64,000 nt of DNA. Source: Phytoactinopolyspora alkaliphila. GTDB taxonomy: Bacteria; Actinomycetota; Actinomycetes; Jiangellales; Jiangellaceae. Positions 28,677-37,569 of this stretch are shown in pieces. The translations under genes were made by a program, and so were the position numbers. A model generated the notes under the pieces. It saw only the letters and a program-made list of their open reading frames with translations, searched no databases and was not told the origin of the DNA. Each line of letters starts with the position of its first letter. The first letter of the stretch is position 1. Location: positions 345,742 through 409,741 of the forward strand of contig NZ_JAAGOB010000005.1 of the NCBI RefSeq assembly GCF_010550695.1, given 5' to 3'.

Positions 28677-28714
28677 CCGGACAACGTCAGGAACTCACCG
28701 AAGACGTTGTCCGG
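28677..28714. promoter_or_regulatory. Perfect 12-bp inverted repeat upstream of the LPXTG gene
   Basis: Arms CCGGACAACGTC (28677-28688) and GACGTTGTCCGG (28703-28714) flank a 14-nt loop, about 56 bp before the LPXTG start. An alternative short pairing ACGTT/AACGT (28671-28687) uses part of the left arm. It could be an operator or an RNA switch. Confidence 0.5.
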
Positions 28715-28770
28715 GGAACGGGGTAGCGTGTCAAACAGCTAGTTGTTCCGTCCTCTCGTGGAGGTTGCTG

Positions 28771-29001
28771 ATGCGTTCGATCAGGCATACCCGTCGCTTC
28801 GCCGCCGTTGTCGCGCTCGGAATCGGTCTGGGAGCCGTCGGCTCGACCGCTGCATCAGCGGCTACCCAGGCGGGCGGGCCGTTGCCGGATACGGGTTCCT
28901 CCGTCCAATGGTGGCTCATCGCCGCCATCGCCGTCCTGCTCGTCGGCGGCGGCTTGTATGCCTACTCCCGCTGGAGTGGGAAGCGCGGCAGCAGCGAGTA
29001 G
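28771..29001 (+). CDS. Very small LPXTG-anchored surface peptide
   Basis: A 76-residue protein: signal peptide 1-30 (Arg-rich, cut near ASA), 7 residues, sortase motif LPDTG at 38-42, TM helix about 46-66 and basic tail SRWSGKRG. After cleavage only about 11 residues would be joined to the wall. ATG 28771 is fixed by GGAGG 6 bp upstream, although the frame is open further left. It may serve as a surface tag, or it may be a membrane microprotein with a chance motif. No sortase gene is in the window. Confidence 0.7.
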   Translation: MRSIRHTRRFAAVVALGIGLGAVGSTAASAATQAGGPLPDTGSSVQWWLIAAIAVLLVGGGLYAYSRWSGKRGSSE

Positions 29002-29197
29002 GTCCGTCGGGCTCGTAAACCTGCTTTCACCGCCGCTCCAGGGCGGTGTGTCACGCAGTGACCTTCCTGGATCGCGGCGCCGCCATCCGATCGCCATGAG
29101 ATGTCGGGTGAATGTTCACCGCTGACTACTGGAGTTCCCCGCCTGATCCGCGAGACAGTCGGATATGCCGGGGATTGTCGTCGCGGAGGAGGTCGTG

Positions 29198-31870
29198 ATG
29201 CGCCACGTTGGTGCTTTCAGAAAGGTGCTCGTGACCGTCGCGATGGCGGGCATGGCCGGTGCGGGTCTGGTGGTGGCTCCGTCACCTCCTGCGGCCGCCG
29301 AGGACGAGCTCGCGTACATCAGTGAGATCCACTACGCGGGTGGCAACGATGCCGACTTCGTCGAACTCGAAGGCTCTGAGGGATCGGACGTCTCCGGTTG
29401 GACCGTCGGCTCGATCACGCGGGGGGACAGCCCGCAGAGCGCCGCACATGTGGTGGTCCTTCCCGAAGGGGCTGTCATCTCCGGCTCGGGAGCCATCGCC
29501 GTCGACGTGCCCATCACCAACTCCACCACTGGCGGATACGGCTCCAGCATCTTCGCGGTCGATCCCGACGGTGTCTTGGCCGGTTTCTGGACCATCGGCT
29601 ATCGTCCGGACGCCAACGGCGGATCGGACGGCGGCAGCGTGGCCGGTACCAGCGCGCTGCTACCGCCATCGGTGCGCGGGCAGGCGGCGTCGCCCACTCA
29701 TGTGCTCGGCTCGGCGAGTCAATCCCTTCAGCTCATCGACGGAGAATGGACTGCGGCAGCACCGACCAAGGGCGTGGGCAACGGTAGCGGCGGCCCGGTC
29801 GAGCCGGGTGAGCCCGGCGAGGACACTCACGGCATCGCCGAGGTCCAGGGCGAGGGCGCATCGTCACCCCTGGCCGGTCAGGCGGTTACCGTCTCCGGCG
29901 TGGTGACGGCCATATACCCCACCGGGGGTTTCGATGGGTACTACATCCAGACACCCGGTAGCGGAGGCGACGCCGACCTGTCGGAACGGACCGCTTCCGA
30001 TGCCGTGTTCGTCTACTCACCCGCCACCGTCGACTCGGTGGAGATCGACGACTACATCCAGGTCACCGGAGAGGTAACCGAGCATTTCGGACTCACCCAG
30101 ATCGTCGTCGGCGCGGAGGGTCTGGCCGTGTACACAGAGCCCGCCGAGACGGTTAAGCCGGTCCCGTTCGAGCTGCCCCGCTCCGAAGAACGGCGCGAAG
30201 TCTTCGAGGGCATGCTGGTCGCCCCGGCGCAGGGCTACACCGTTTCCGACACGTATGCGCTCGGCGGATGGGGCACAAACGCCTTCGGATCCATCGGCCT
30301 GGGCTTCGGCGGCCCGCTGATGCAGGAAACCGACGTCGCGCGGCCCGGCACGCCCGAGTACGACGACGTCGCCGATGACAACCGCGCGCGATCGGTCACT
30401 CTCGACGACGGGCAGTCCGTTCGCACGTCGCCCAGCCACGAGGTGCCCTATCTGACAGCGTCCACCCCCGTGCGCACCGGCGCGGGGCTGACCTTCGTCG
30501 ACGACGTGATCTTCGACTATCGGTTCCAGTGGAACTTCCAGCCGCGCCGACCAGTGACCGGCGAGGCGTCCGACGTCGTCCTCTTCGACGGCGGCAACAC
30601 CCGGGAAGCCAACCAGACACCGGAGGACGTGGGCGGTGACGTCACCATCGCCAGTTTCAACGTCCTCAATTACTTCACCACCCTCGGCGCCGACCTTGAG
30701 GGGTGCACGGCGTACACCGATCGCGACGGCAATCCGCTCACGGTGCGTGGTGGCTGCCTCGCACGAGGCGCCTGGGACGAGGTGAACTTGCAGCGCCAGG
30801 AAGCCAAGATCGTCGCCGCGATCGGTACGCTCGACGCTGACGTCGTCGCGCTGCAGGAGATCGAGAACTCGGCCGTCTTTGGAAAAGATCCGGATACCGC
30901 CCTCGCCGACCTGGTGGATGCATTGAACGAGGCCGAACCGGACACCTGGGCCTACGTTGAGACGCCGGACCGTATGCCGCAGCTGGCCGATCAGGACGTC
31001 ATCCGCAACGCGTTCATCTACCGCCCCAGCGCGGTGCAACCGGTGGACGAAGCAGTGGTCCTCGTCGACCACCCTGCCTACGGCAATGCCCGGGAACCGC
31101 TGGCGCAAGAGTTCACCGTCACCGAGACCGGATACTCGTTCATCGGCATCGTGAACCACTTCAAGTCCAAAGGCGGCGACTGCGCCCCAGAGCCACCGGA
31201 GGGCTGTTTCAATGAGGACCGGGTGGCCCAGGCGGAGGCATTGGTGCAGTTCGCCGACACCCTCTCTGCGGACACCGGGACTGAGGACGTCTTCCTTATC
31301 GGCGACTTCAACGCCTACAGTCAGGAAGATCCGATTCAGGTCTTCCTTGAGGCCGGCTACACCGACCTGGTGCCGGCGTTCGACGCCGGGTACACGTACG
31401 TCTTCGACGGCAAAGTCGGCTCACTCGATCACATCCTGGCCGGTCCCTCGGTCACCGATGCTGACCTCGTCCGCGACGTCGACGTGTGGAGCATCAACTC
31501 GGTGGAATCCGTCCTGGTCGAATACTCGCGGTTCAACTACTTCGCCAGCGAGCTGTTCGAGCCGGGCACCGTATGGCGGGCGAGCGATCACGATCCGATC
31601 ATCGTCGGCGTCGGACCTGTCGCCCAGTGCCCGGATCCGGACATGAGAGAAACCGTCGTGATCCGTGGCCGGGACAGCGGAGTCGAGAACCGCTCCGTCG
31701 GTGGCGGATGCACCGTCAACGACGCCATCGACGACGAGCGCGACTGGCCGAGCAAGGGCGCGCTGGTCCGCCACGTCGGAGACGTCACGGACAAGCTCGT
31801 CGAGGAGGGCGTCATCGACGCGCGAGAACGAAGCAGGATCATCCAGGCGGCGGCCCGCAGCGAACGGTGA
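29198..31870 (+). CDS. Secreted ExeM/NucH-type endonuclease
   Basis: An 890-residue extracellular DNase. Signal peptide to about residue 35 (AAAED), lamin-tail domain at about 38-200 (AYISEIHYAGGNDADFVELEG), OB-fold region at about 215-330 (GQAVTVSGVVTAIYPTGGFDGYYIQTPG), and an endonuclease/exonuclease/phosphatase domain at about 480-810 with SFNVLNYFTTL, DVVALQEIEN, GDFNAYSQEDP and SDHDPIIVGV. A short C-terminal domain follows, with no LPXTG motif. ATG 29198 follows GGAGGAGG by 5 bp. It likely degrades extracellular DNA for phosphate or biofilm release. Confidence 0.9.
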   Translation: MRHVGAFRKVLVTVAMAGMAGAGLVVAPSPPAAAEDELAYISEIHYAGGNDADFVELEGSEGSDVSGWTVGSITRGDSPQSAAHVVVLPEGAVISGSGAIAVDVPITNSTTGGYGSSIFAVDPDGVLAGFWTIGYRPDANGGSDGGSVAGTSALLPPSVRGQAASPTHVLGSASQSLQLIDGEWTAAAPTKGVGNGSGGPVEPGEPGEDTHGIAEVQGEGASSPLAGQAVTVSGVVTAIYPTGGFDGYYIQTPGSGGDADLSERTASDAVFVYSPATVDSVEIDDYIQVTGEVTEHFGLTQIVVGAEGLAVYTEPAETVKPVPFELPRSEERREVFEGMLVAPAQGYTVSDTYALGGWGTNAFGSIGLGFGGPLMQETDVARPGTPEYDDVADDNRARSVTLDDGQSVRTSPSHEVPYLTASTPVRTGAGLTFVDDVIFDYRFQWNFQPRRPVTGEASDVVLFDGGNTREANQTPEDVGGDVTIASFNVLNYFTTLGADLEGCTAYTDRDGNPLTVRGGCLARGAWDEVNLQRQEAKIVAAIGTLDADVVALQEIENSAVFGKDPDTALADLVDALNEAEPDTWAYVETPDRMPQLADQDVIRNAFIYRPSAVQPVDEAVVLVDHPAYGNAREPLAQEFTVTETGYSFIGIVNHFKSKGGDCAPEPPEGCFNEDRVAQAEALVQFADTLSADTGTEDVFLIGDFNAYSQEDPIQVFLEAGYTDLVPAFDAGYTYVFDGKVGSLDHILAGPSVTDADLVRDVDVWSINSVESVLVEYSRFNYFASELFEPGTVWRASDHDPIIVGVGPVAQCPDPDMRETVVIRGRDSGVENRSVGGGCTVNDAIDDERDWPSKGALVRHVGDVTDKLVEEGVIDARERSRIIQAAARSER

Positions 31871-31893
31871 GTTCAGGAGCGCCGCTCGGCCTT

Positions 31894-33369
31894 TCAGCCG
31901 CGTTCGCGGCCGAGGACGAGAAAGTCCAGCTCTTCGTCCGAGACCTTCGAGTTCTCCCGGTAGCGGAGCAGGTACGCGACGAGCCCGAGCAGCACCCATA
32001 TGGCCAGGGCGACGAGGGATTGCGGACCCAGGGCGGCCGGCGAGCCAGGCACGAGGAGCAGAGCCAGGAACGACAGACCGATCAATGTGCCGAGCGCCGC
32101 CACCACCAGCTTGGCCGCAGTGTTGCCATCGCGGGCGGCCGTGGTCCGGCCGCCGTTGCCGGCTGACCGGAGCTGGCGATAGGCGACGAGGCACGTATAG
32201 GTGTAGGCGATGGTGACCCCGACGGCGGACATGTCGACCACCCACACCAGCACTTCCCGGCCGAACCACGGAGCTATCAGGCAGACCGCGCAGGCGAAGA
32301 CAAGCCCGATGTACGGCGTGCCGTGCCGGGGGTGCAGCCGGGCGAAGACGCCCGGAATCATCCTGGCCCGCCCCATGGCGAACAGCAGCCGGCTCGCCGA
32401 GACGTAGAAGCCGTTGAGCCCGGTGAAAATGCCCATCGACACGGCGATCGCGAGGATCATCACTCCCACGCCACCGAGCAGGTCGGAGATCGCATCGCCG
32501 GTGCCCCACAGGGGAGCCTCGTCGGCGAGCGTCGCCCATGGCGCGGCGATGGCCGTGGTGAAGATCATGGCCGAGTAGAGGACGGTGGCGGCGAGAATGG
32601 CGAAGACGATCAGGCGGAACGCCTTCTCCGGCGAGAACTTGAACTCCTCGGCCGCCTGGGGGACGTTGTCGAATCCGACGAATGCCCAGGGCGCGATGGC
32701 TACGATGGCCAGCACCGCAAGCCACGGAGTCGCATCGGTGGGAAACGCCGGTTGTGCGTTGCTCAGCTGGCCGTCCGGATGCAGGATCGCGGCCACCAGC
32801 AGCACGCCGACTCCGGCCAGCATCACCAGGCAGAACAGGAACTGCAGCCGGCCGGACAGCGACGCTCCCCGAATGTTCAGCACGGCGAAGACGACCAGGG
32901 CGGCGCTGGCGATCAGCACCTCGCCCAGATAGACCTCCCACCCGGCCACTTCGTAAAGAAGGCCCCGCTCGGCCACCTGTGGCAGCACGTAGCGCGCCAG
33001 CAGCGCCAGCGCGGAGGCGTTCAGCGCCACGATGCAGACATAGCCGAGTGTCAGGAACCAGCCGCACAGCACGGCGTGGTTGCGGCCGAAGCCGATTTGG
33101 GCGTAGGCGAACTCGCCACCGGAGACCGGGAACCGGGGGATCAGGATGCCGTAGCTGGCCGCGATGACGATCATCAGCACGCCGCCGATGGCGAAGCCGA
33201 GAACCGCGCCGACCGGGCCGGCCGTGGCCATCCAATCGGTCGGGAGAACGAACGCTCCCCATCCGACGGCCGAGCCCAGAGCGATGGCCCAGATCCAGCT
33301 GGGCCGGAAGGTTCTCGAGAGCTGCGCGCGGGTTTCCGGTGGTTCGTGAGCGGGACTAGAGTGCACCAT
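31894..33369 (-). CDS. APC family amino-acid permease
   Basis: A 491-residue transporter with about 12 TM segments. GSAVGWGAFVLPTDW in TM1, VSGGEFAYAQIGFGRNHAVLCGW, and FVGFDNVPQAAEEFKF near residue 245 are typical of APC permeases. ATG 33369 lies 1 bp from the divergent M20 start; the frame is open to 33579 but the upstream residues look non-homologous. Co-location with a dipeptidase suggests amino acid or peptide use (inference). Confidence 0.87.
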   Translation of the reverse strand: MVHSSPAHEPPETRAQLSRTFRPSWIWAIALGSAVGWGAFVLPTDWMATAGPVGAVLGFAIGGVLMIVIAASYGILIPRFPVSGGEFAYAQIGFGRNHAVLCGWFLTLGYVCIVALNASALALLARYVLPQVAERGLLYEVAGWEVYLGEVLIASAALVVFAVLNIRGASLSGRLQFLFCLVMLAGVGVLLVAAILHPDGQLSNAQPAFPTDATPWLAVLAIVAIAPWAFVGFDNVPQAAEEFKFSPEKAFRLIVFAILAATVLYSAMIFTTAIAAPWATLADEAPLWGTGDAISDLLGGVGVMILAIAVSMGIFTGLNGFYVSASRLLFAMGRARMIPGVFARLHPRHGTPYIGLVFACAVCLIAPWFGREVLVWVVDMSAVGVTIAYTYTCLVAYRQLRSAGNGGRTTAARDGNTAAKLVVAALGTLIGLSFLALLLVPGSPAALGPQSLVALAIWVLLGLVAYLLRYRENSKVSDEELDFLVLGRERG

Positions 33370-33370
33370 T

Positions 33371-34711
33371 GTGAGTACGTTACGCGCCGCCGTCGACGCG
33401 GTTCTCCCGTCTGTCCGTGACGATTTGGAACGACTGATTCGTATCCGCAGTGTGAGCGCGGATCCCGATGCGGTCGACGATATCCAGGCGAGCGCCGAGG
33501 CGGTGGCAGCCCTGGCTCGTGGAGCCGGAGCGGTCACGGCCGACATCCTCACAGTGCAAGGAGGCGCGCCCGCGATCATCGCGCACTGGCCCGGTCCCGA
33601 CGGTGCGCCGACGGTGCTCCTCTATGCTCATCACGACGTGCAGCCGACGGGACCCCCGGCCGACTGGACCAGCCCGCCGTTCGAGCCGGAAGAGCGCGAC
33701 GGCCGCCTGTTCGGCCGCGGCTCCGCAGACGACAAGGCCGGTGTGATGGCACACATCGCAGCGCTCCGGGCGTTCGAAGGTCGCCCACCGGTCGGCGTGA
33801 CATTGTTCGTGGAAGGTGAGGAAGAAGTAGGTTCACCCACGTTCACGGCCTTCCTCGAGGCATACCGGGATCGGTTGTCGGCCGACGTGATCGTCGTGGC
33901 CGATGCCGTGAACTGGACGGTCGACACGCCGGCTCTGACCACCAGCCTGCGCGGCCTGGTCGACTGCGAAGTGGAGGTCCGGGTTCTCGACCATGCGGTG
34001 CATTCGGGCATGTTCGGCGGACCTGTCATCGATGCGCTGACTTCGCTCTGCCGGCTCATCGCCACGCTGCACGACGACAACGGCGATGTGGCTGTCGCGG
34101 GCCTCGTATCCGGGACCGCGGCGGAGGTCGACTATCCTGCTGAGCGATTCCGGGCGGAGTGCGGTGTCGTCGATGGCGTGAAGCTATCCGGCACCGGTTC
34201 TATTCCGGACCGGATCTGGGCCAGGCCCGCGCTGTCGGTGATCGGCATCGACGCGCCGGCGGTGGCCGATTCCGCTAACGTCCTGGTGCACCGGGCACGA
34301 GCGAAGATCAGCATGCGCCTGGCCCCGGGCCAAGATCCGCAGGCAGCGCTCGACGCGCTCACCGCTCATTTGCGTCACCACGCCGATTTCGGTGCTGAAG
34401 TCGCGGTTGTCGATGGTGAGCTAGGTGCGCCGTGTGTGCTCGACACCGACACCCCCGCGTTCGCCGCAGCCGAGAGCGCTTTGACCGAAGCCTTCGGCCG
34501 CCCCCCGGTTCGGATGGGGACCGGCGGCTCGATCCCGTTCATCGCCGAGTTCGAAAAGTCGTTTCCCGAAGCGACAGTGCTCGTGACGGGGGTCGAGGAT
34601 CCCGACTCGCGAGCCCACGGACTGGACGAGAGTCTGCATCTGGATCAGTTCGCCAAGGTCTGCCTGGGGGAGGCCTTACTTCTGGCTCGGCTCGCCGAAC
34701 TACCTGAATGA
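33371..34711 (+). CDS. M20 family metallopeptidase (dipeptidase-like)
   Basis: A 446-residue dinuclear zinc hydrolase. LLYAHHDVQPTG holds the first His and Asp, GRGSADDKAGVMAH the bridging Asp, and EGEEEVGSP the catalytic Glu. A dimerisation domain occupies about 185-310, and a late His lies in EDPDSRAHGLDESLHL. The GTG at 33371 matches the family start MSTLRAAVDAVLPSVRDDLERL. It is immediately divergent from the APC permease. Confidence 0.9.
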   Translation: MSTLRAAVDAVLPSVRDDLERLIRIRSVSADPDAVDDIQASAEAVAALARGAGAVTADILTVQGGAPAIIAHWPGPDGAPTVLLYAHHDVQPTGPPADWTSPPFEPEERDGRLFGRGSADDKAGVMAHIAALRAFEGRPPVGVTLFVEGEEEVGSPTFTAFLEAYRDRLSADVIVVADAVNWTVDTPALTTSLRGLVDCEVEVRVLDHAVHSGMFGGPVIDALTSLCRLIATLHDDNGDVAVAGLVSGTAAEVDYPAERFRAECGVVDGVKLSGTGSIPDRIWARPALSVIGIDAPAVADSANVLVHRARAKISMRLAPGQDPQAALDALTAHLRHHADFGAEVAVVDGELGAPCVLDTDTPAFAAAESALTEAFGRPPVRMGTGGSIPFIAEFEKSFPEATVLVTGVEDPDSRAHGLDESLHLDQFAKVCLGEALLLARLAELPE

Positions 34712-34785
34712 CGCGCATGGGATCGTGCTAGACGCAACAAAGCCGCATAGCGGCTGATGAAGGTGAGCGGCCACGTGCTGACCGA

Positions 34786-35109
34786 TCACATGCCGCTCGG
34801 TACCGGCGTCGATCCGGTGCCGAGACGGCCTGTTCGGCTCGCCCAGGTATCGAAGACGACCGTGCACACCGGTGGCACTGCTGCGGCGACCGCGAGCGTC
34901 GTCGTTCCCCAACTCCATCGGAAACGCCGGAACACGGTTGCGACCGCAATGAGATAGACGATGAAGGCGATGCCGTGCAGTGGGCCGAACACCTCGACGC
35001 CGATCTCGTTGTCTGGAGGACCGTACTTCATGATCATTCCGCCCAGAAGGCCGAGCCATGTGACGGCCTCGACGACGGCTGCGGTGCGGAAGAAAGTTCT
35101 GTGGTTCAT
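34786..35109 (-). CDS. DUF3817 membrane protein
   Basis: A 107-residue protein with three hydrophobic segments (about 8-27, 43-62 and 69-90). It has EAVTWLGLLGGMIMKY and GPLHGIAFIVYLIAVATVFRRFRWSW, the DUF3817 signature. Function unknown. Confidence 0.8.
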   Translation of the reverse strand: MNHRTFFRTAAVVEAVTWLGLLGGMIMKYGPPDNEIGVEVFGPLHGIAFIVYLIAVATVFRRFRWSWGTTTLAVAAAVPPVCTVVFDTWASRTGRLGTGSTPVPSGM

Positions 35110-35217
35110 GCCATCCCTCGGGCTGAAGGTTCGCCGCCCATTGTGCCGCGACGCATAAGCTGACGTTCACCCGGCACCGCTCGTGTGGTGCCGGAATCGC
35201 CGGATGAGGAGATGCGC

Positions 35218-35760
35218 ATGCCGCGATACGTGGCACTGCTGCGCGGCATCAACGTCGGAGGAAACACCAAGGTCAACATGGCGGAGCTGCGGTCGTGGGT
35301 GACCGCCCTCGGCTACACCGACGTGTCGACGTACATCAACACGGGCAATGTCGTGTTCACCGTGGACGACGAGCCTTCTGCGCTTGGCACTGACGCGGCT
35401 CTGGCGGCTGAGCTCGAAGAACAGATTGAGCGCGAATCCGGCCTGCGGATTCCGGTCCTGGTCCGGTCACGCGACGAGATCGCGGACGCGATCGCCGCGA
35501 ATCCCTTCCCGGACGCGGACCCGTCGAAGCTGATCATGGCGTTCATGCGGGACGAGCCCGACGCCGCCACCCTTGACCAGTGGGCATCGGTCGATTCCGG
35601 CGACGACGAGATCGCCGCGACCGGCTCGGTGGTATATCTACACTGCCCGGGTGGGCTCGGCCGCAGCAAGCTCGGCGAGAGGCTACTCGGCCGGCGAGGC
35701 CCGCTGGGCACCACCCGCAACCTCAGGACGGTGCGAAGGCTCCTGGAACTCGCGGGCTGA
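35218..35760 (+). CDS. DUF1697 family protein
   Basis: A 180-residue protein with MPRYVALLRGINVGGNTKVN, YINTGNVVF, and GTTRNLRTVRRLLELAG, the DUF1697 pattern. ATG 35218 has GAGGAG 6 bp upstream; ATG 35212 overlaps that site. Function unknown. Confidence 0.85.
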   Translation: MPRYVALLRGINVGGNTKVNMAELRSWVTALGYTDVSTYINTGNVVFTVDDEPSALGTDAALAAELEEQIERESGLRIPVLVRSRDEIADAIAANPFPDADPSKLIMAFMRDEPDAATLDQWASVDSGDDEIAATGSVVYLHCPGGLGRSKLGERLLGRRGPLGTTRNLRTVRRLLELAG

Positions 35761-36065
35761 CACGGTCGCGCAAGCCCGTGCGGCGCGGCAGATCCGGCTG
35801 ATTTCCGTCGTCGCGAGCCCTTGACGCCGCTCATCCCGCGATCAGCTATACTGAACAACAGCCACGGCCGGCCTCACAGAGTCCGGCCGTTTCAGTGCCC
35901 GGGTTTTGTTGAGCATGTCACCACGGTGGAGAACCCCCGGACGTGTTCGGTTGACGGTGGAACGTCGAGTGAAGTCGGGTACGCACACCCTTTGGCTCAC
36001 CGCGCGCCGCACCATGCGGTCGTGCGCCGGGTGTGCTCGTGACCCGATACAACGGAGCACTCTGC
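35761..36065 (+). promoter_or_regulatory. Promoter and long structured leader of the DEAD-box helicase gene
   Basis: TTGACG (35821) and TATACT (35847) resemble -35 and -10 elements, although the spacer is long at 20 bp. A transcript from about 35858 would have a leader near 205 nt. ACGGCCGG (35864-35871) pairs with CCGGCCGT (35883-35890). Near the ribosome site, GGGTACGCACACCC (35977-35990) can pair, with bulges, with 36029-36045. GGAG at 36054 precedes ATG 36066. No protein gene is supported in this stretch. Confidence 0.6.
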
Positions 36066-37544
36066 ATGACCATCGATCAATCGAGCCTGTCCTCCGACCG
36101 CCCGCGTCGCGGACGCGAGCACAGCCGGCGCGACGGCCGTCCGTTCAACGGGCGCGGCGGCGCCGGCTACCGGGGCCGCCGTCCGAGCGGTGGCCCGGCC
36201 GCCGCCCGCCGAACGTTCGACCCGGCGCGGCGCGCCGCTATCGAGGCCTTCGACCCCACGGGTTCGGCCTTCTCCAGCATGGGGGTCCCGGACCGCGTCG
36301 TGAAGATCCTGGGCGTGGACGGCATCACCGAACCGACGGCCGTACAGGCGGCCGTGATCCCGGACGCGATCGCCGGACGAGATGTCCTCGGTCGCGCCCG
36401 TACGGGCTCCGGCAAGACCCTCGCCTTCGGGCTGCCGATCCTGGCGAAGCTGGCGGGTGAGAAGAGCCGGCCCAATCTGCCGCGCGCACTCATCGTCGTG
36501 CCGACGCGCGAGCTCGCCGGCCAGGTAGCCACGGCGTTGGAGCCGCTGGCCGAAGCTTTGCAGCTGCGTATGGTCACGGTGTACGGCGGTTCGCCGTATG
36601 ACCGGCAGATCCGCCGCCTCGACCGCGGTGCGGACATCGTCGTCGCCACACCGGGACGCCTCGACGATCTCGTACGCCGGGGTGCCTGCCGCTTGGACGA
36701 CATCCAGATCGTGACCCTCGACGAGGCGGATCACCTGTGTGATCTGGGATTCTTCCCGGTCGTCGACGACCTGCTGAGCCAGACGCCCGAGGGTGGGCAG
36801 CGGCTGCTGCTCTCGGCCACTCTGGATGGTGACGTCGACCGGCTGGTCCGTCGCCATCTGACCAACCCGTCCCGCCACGAGATCGACCCCGACGCCGGTT
36901 CGGTTACCACCATGGACCACCACGTGCTCGTGGTTGGCCCGGGCGGCAAGTTCGCCACCACGTCGGAGCTCCTGCGTGCACATCCCCGCAGCATCGTGTT
37001 CACCCGCACCAAGAGTGGCGCCACCAGGCTCGCGGAGGACCTCGAGCGGGCCGGTGTCCCCGCCGTGGACCTGCACGGCGACCTCTCGCAGCGGGTCCGC
37101 GAGCGCAACCTCGACCGGTTCAAGAGTGGGCGCGCGCAGGTGGTGGTCGCCACCGACGTCGCCGCACGCGGGATTCACGTGGACGGCGTAGGGCTGGTCG
37201 TTCACTACGACCCCGCCGGCGAGTCGAAGGCGTATCTGCACCGATCGGGCCGCACGGCACGCGCCGGAGCGTCCGGCGCCGTGGTGACCGTCGCTACTCC
37301 GGGCCAGGTCCGGGACATGGGTGACCTGCTGCGGCGGGCCGGCGTCGAGGCCAAGAACGTCGATGCTCGCGCCATCGCCAACCCGCTGACGGTGGAGAAG
37401 CTGGCAGAAGCTCCGGCGATGGCCGAGCCGGTCGGACCGCGGAGCAAGCCCAGCCAGGGCGGGCGGCCGCGCCGCTCCGGTGGCGGGTACGGCGGCGGAT
37501 ACGGTGGCCGCTCCAGGCAATCTCGCCCGCAGCGCCGTCGATGA
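36066..37544 (+). CDS. DEAD-box ATP-dependent RNA helicase
   Basis: A 492-residue helicase. A basic Arg/Gly N-terminal tail (residues 1-60) is followed by the Q motif region, motif I ARTGSGKT, Ia PTRELAGQ, Ib TPGRLDDL, motif II as DEAD inside VTLDEADHL, motif III SAT, and C-terminal motifs TDVAARGIHVDGV and HRSGRTARAG. The C-terminal tail is again Gly/Arg-rich. ATG 36066 has GGAG 8 bp upstream. The long leader suggests cold- or RNA-dependent self-control, as known for other bacterial DEAD-box genes (inference). Confidence 0.93.
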   Translation: MTIDQSSLSSDRPRRGREHSRRDGRPFNGRGGAGYRGRRPSGGPAAARRTFDPARRAAIEAFDPTGSAFSSMGVPDRVVKILGVDGITEPTAVQAAVIPDAIAGRDVLGRARTGSGKTLAFGLPILAKLAGEKSRPNLPRALIVVPTRELAGQVATALEPLAEALQLRMVTVYGGSPYDRQIRRLDRGADIVVATPGRLDDLVRRGACRLDDIQIVTLDEADHLCDLGFFPVVDDLLSQTPEGGQRLLLSATLDGDVDRLVRRHLTNPSRHEIDPDAGSVTTMDHHVLVVGPGGKFATTSELLRAHPRSIVFTRTKSGATRLAEDLERAGVPAVDLHGDLSQRVRERNLDRFKSGRAQVVVATDVAARGIHVDGVGLVVHYDPAGESKAYLHRSGRTARAGASGAVVTVATPGQVRDMGDLLRRAGVEAKNVDARAIANPLTVEKLAEAPAMAEPVGPRSKPSQGGRPRRSGGGYGGGYGGRSRQSRPQRRR

Positions 37545-37569
37545 GCCGGGCGCCACGTACACTCGAGGC

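Noticed and set aside
32323..33420. 365-codon plus-strand frame opposite the APC permease
   Set aside because: Composition is charged and random, and it mirrors codon bias of the real gene.
35906..36065. Possible leader peptide upstream of the DEAD-box helicase
   Set aside because: No ribosome site, a TTG start and Arg-rich random composition.
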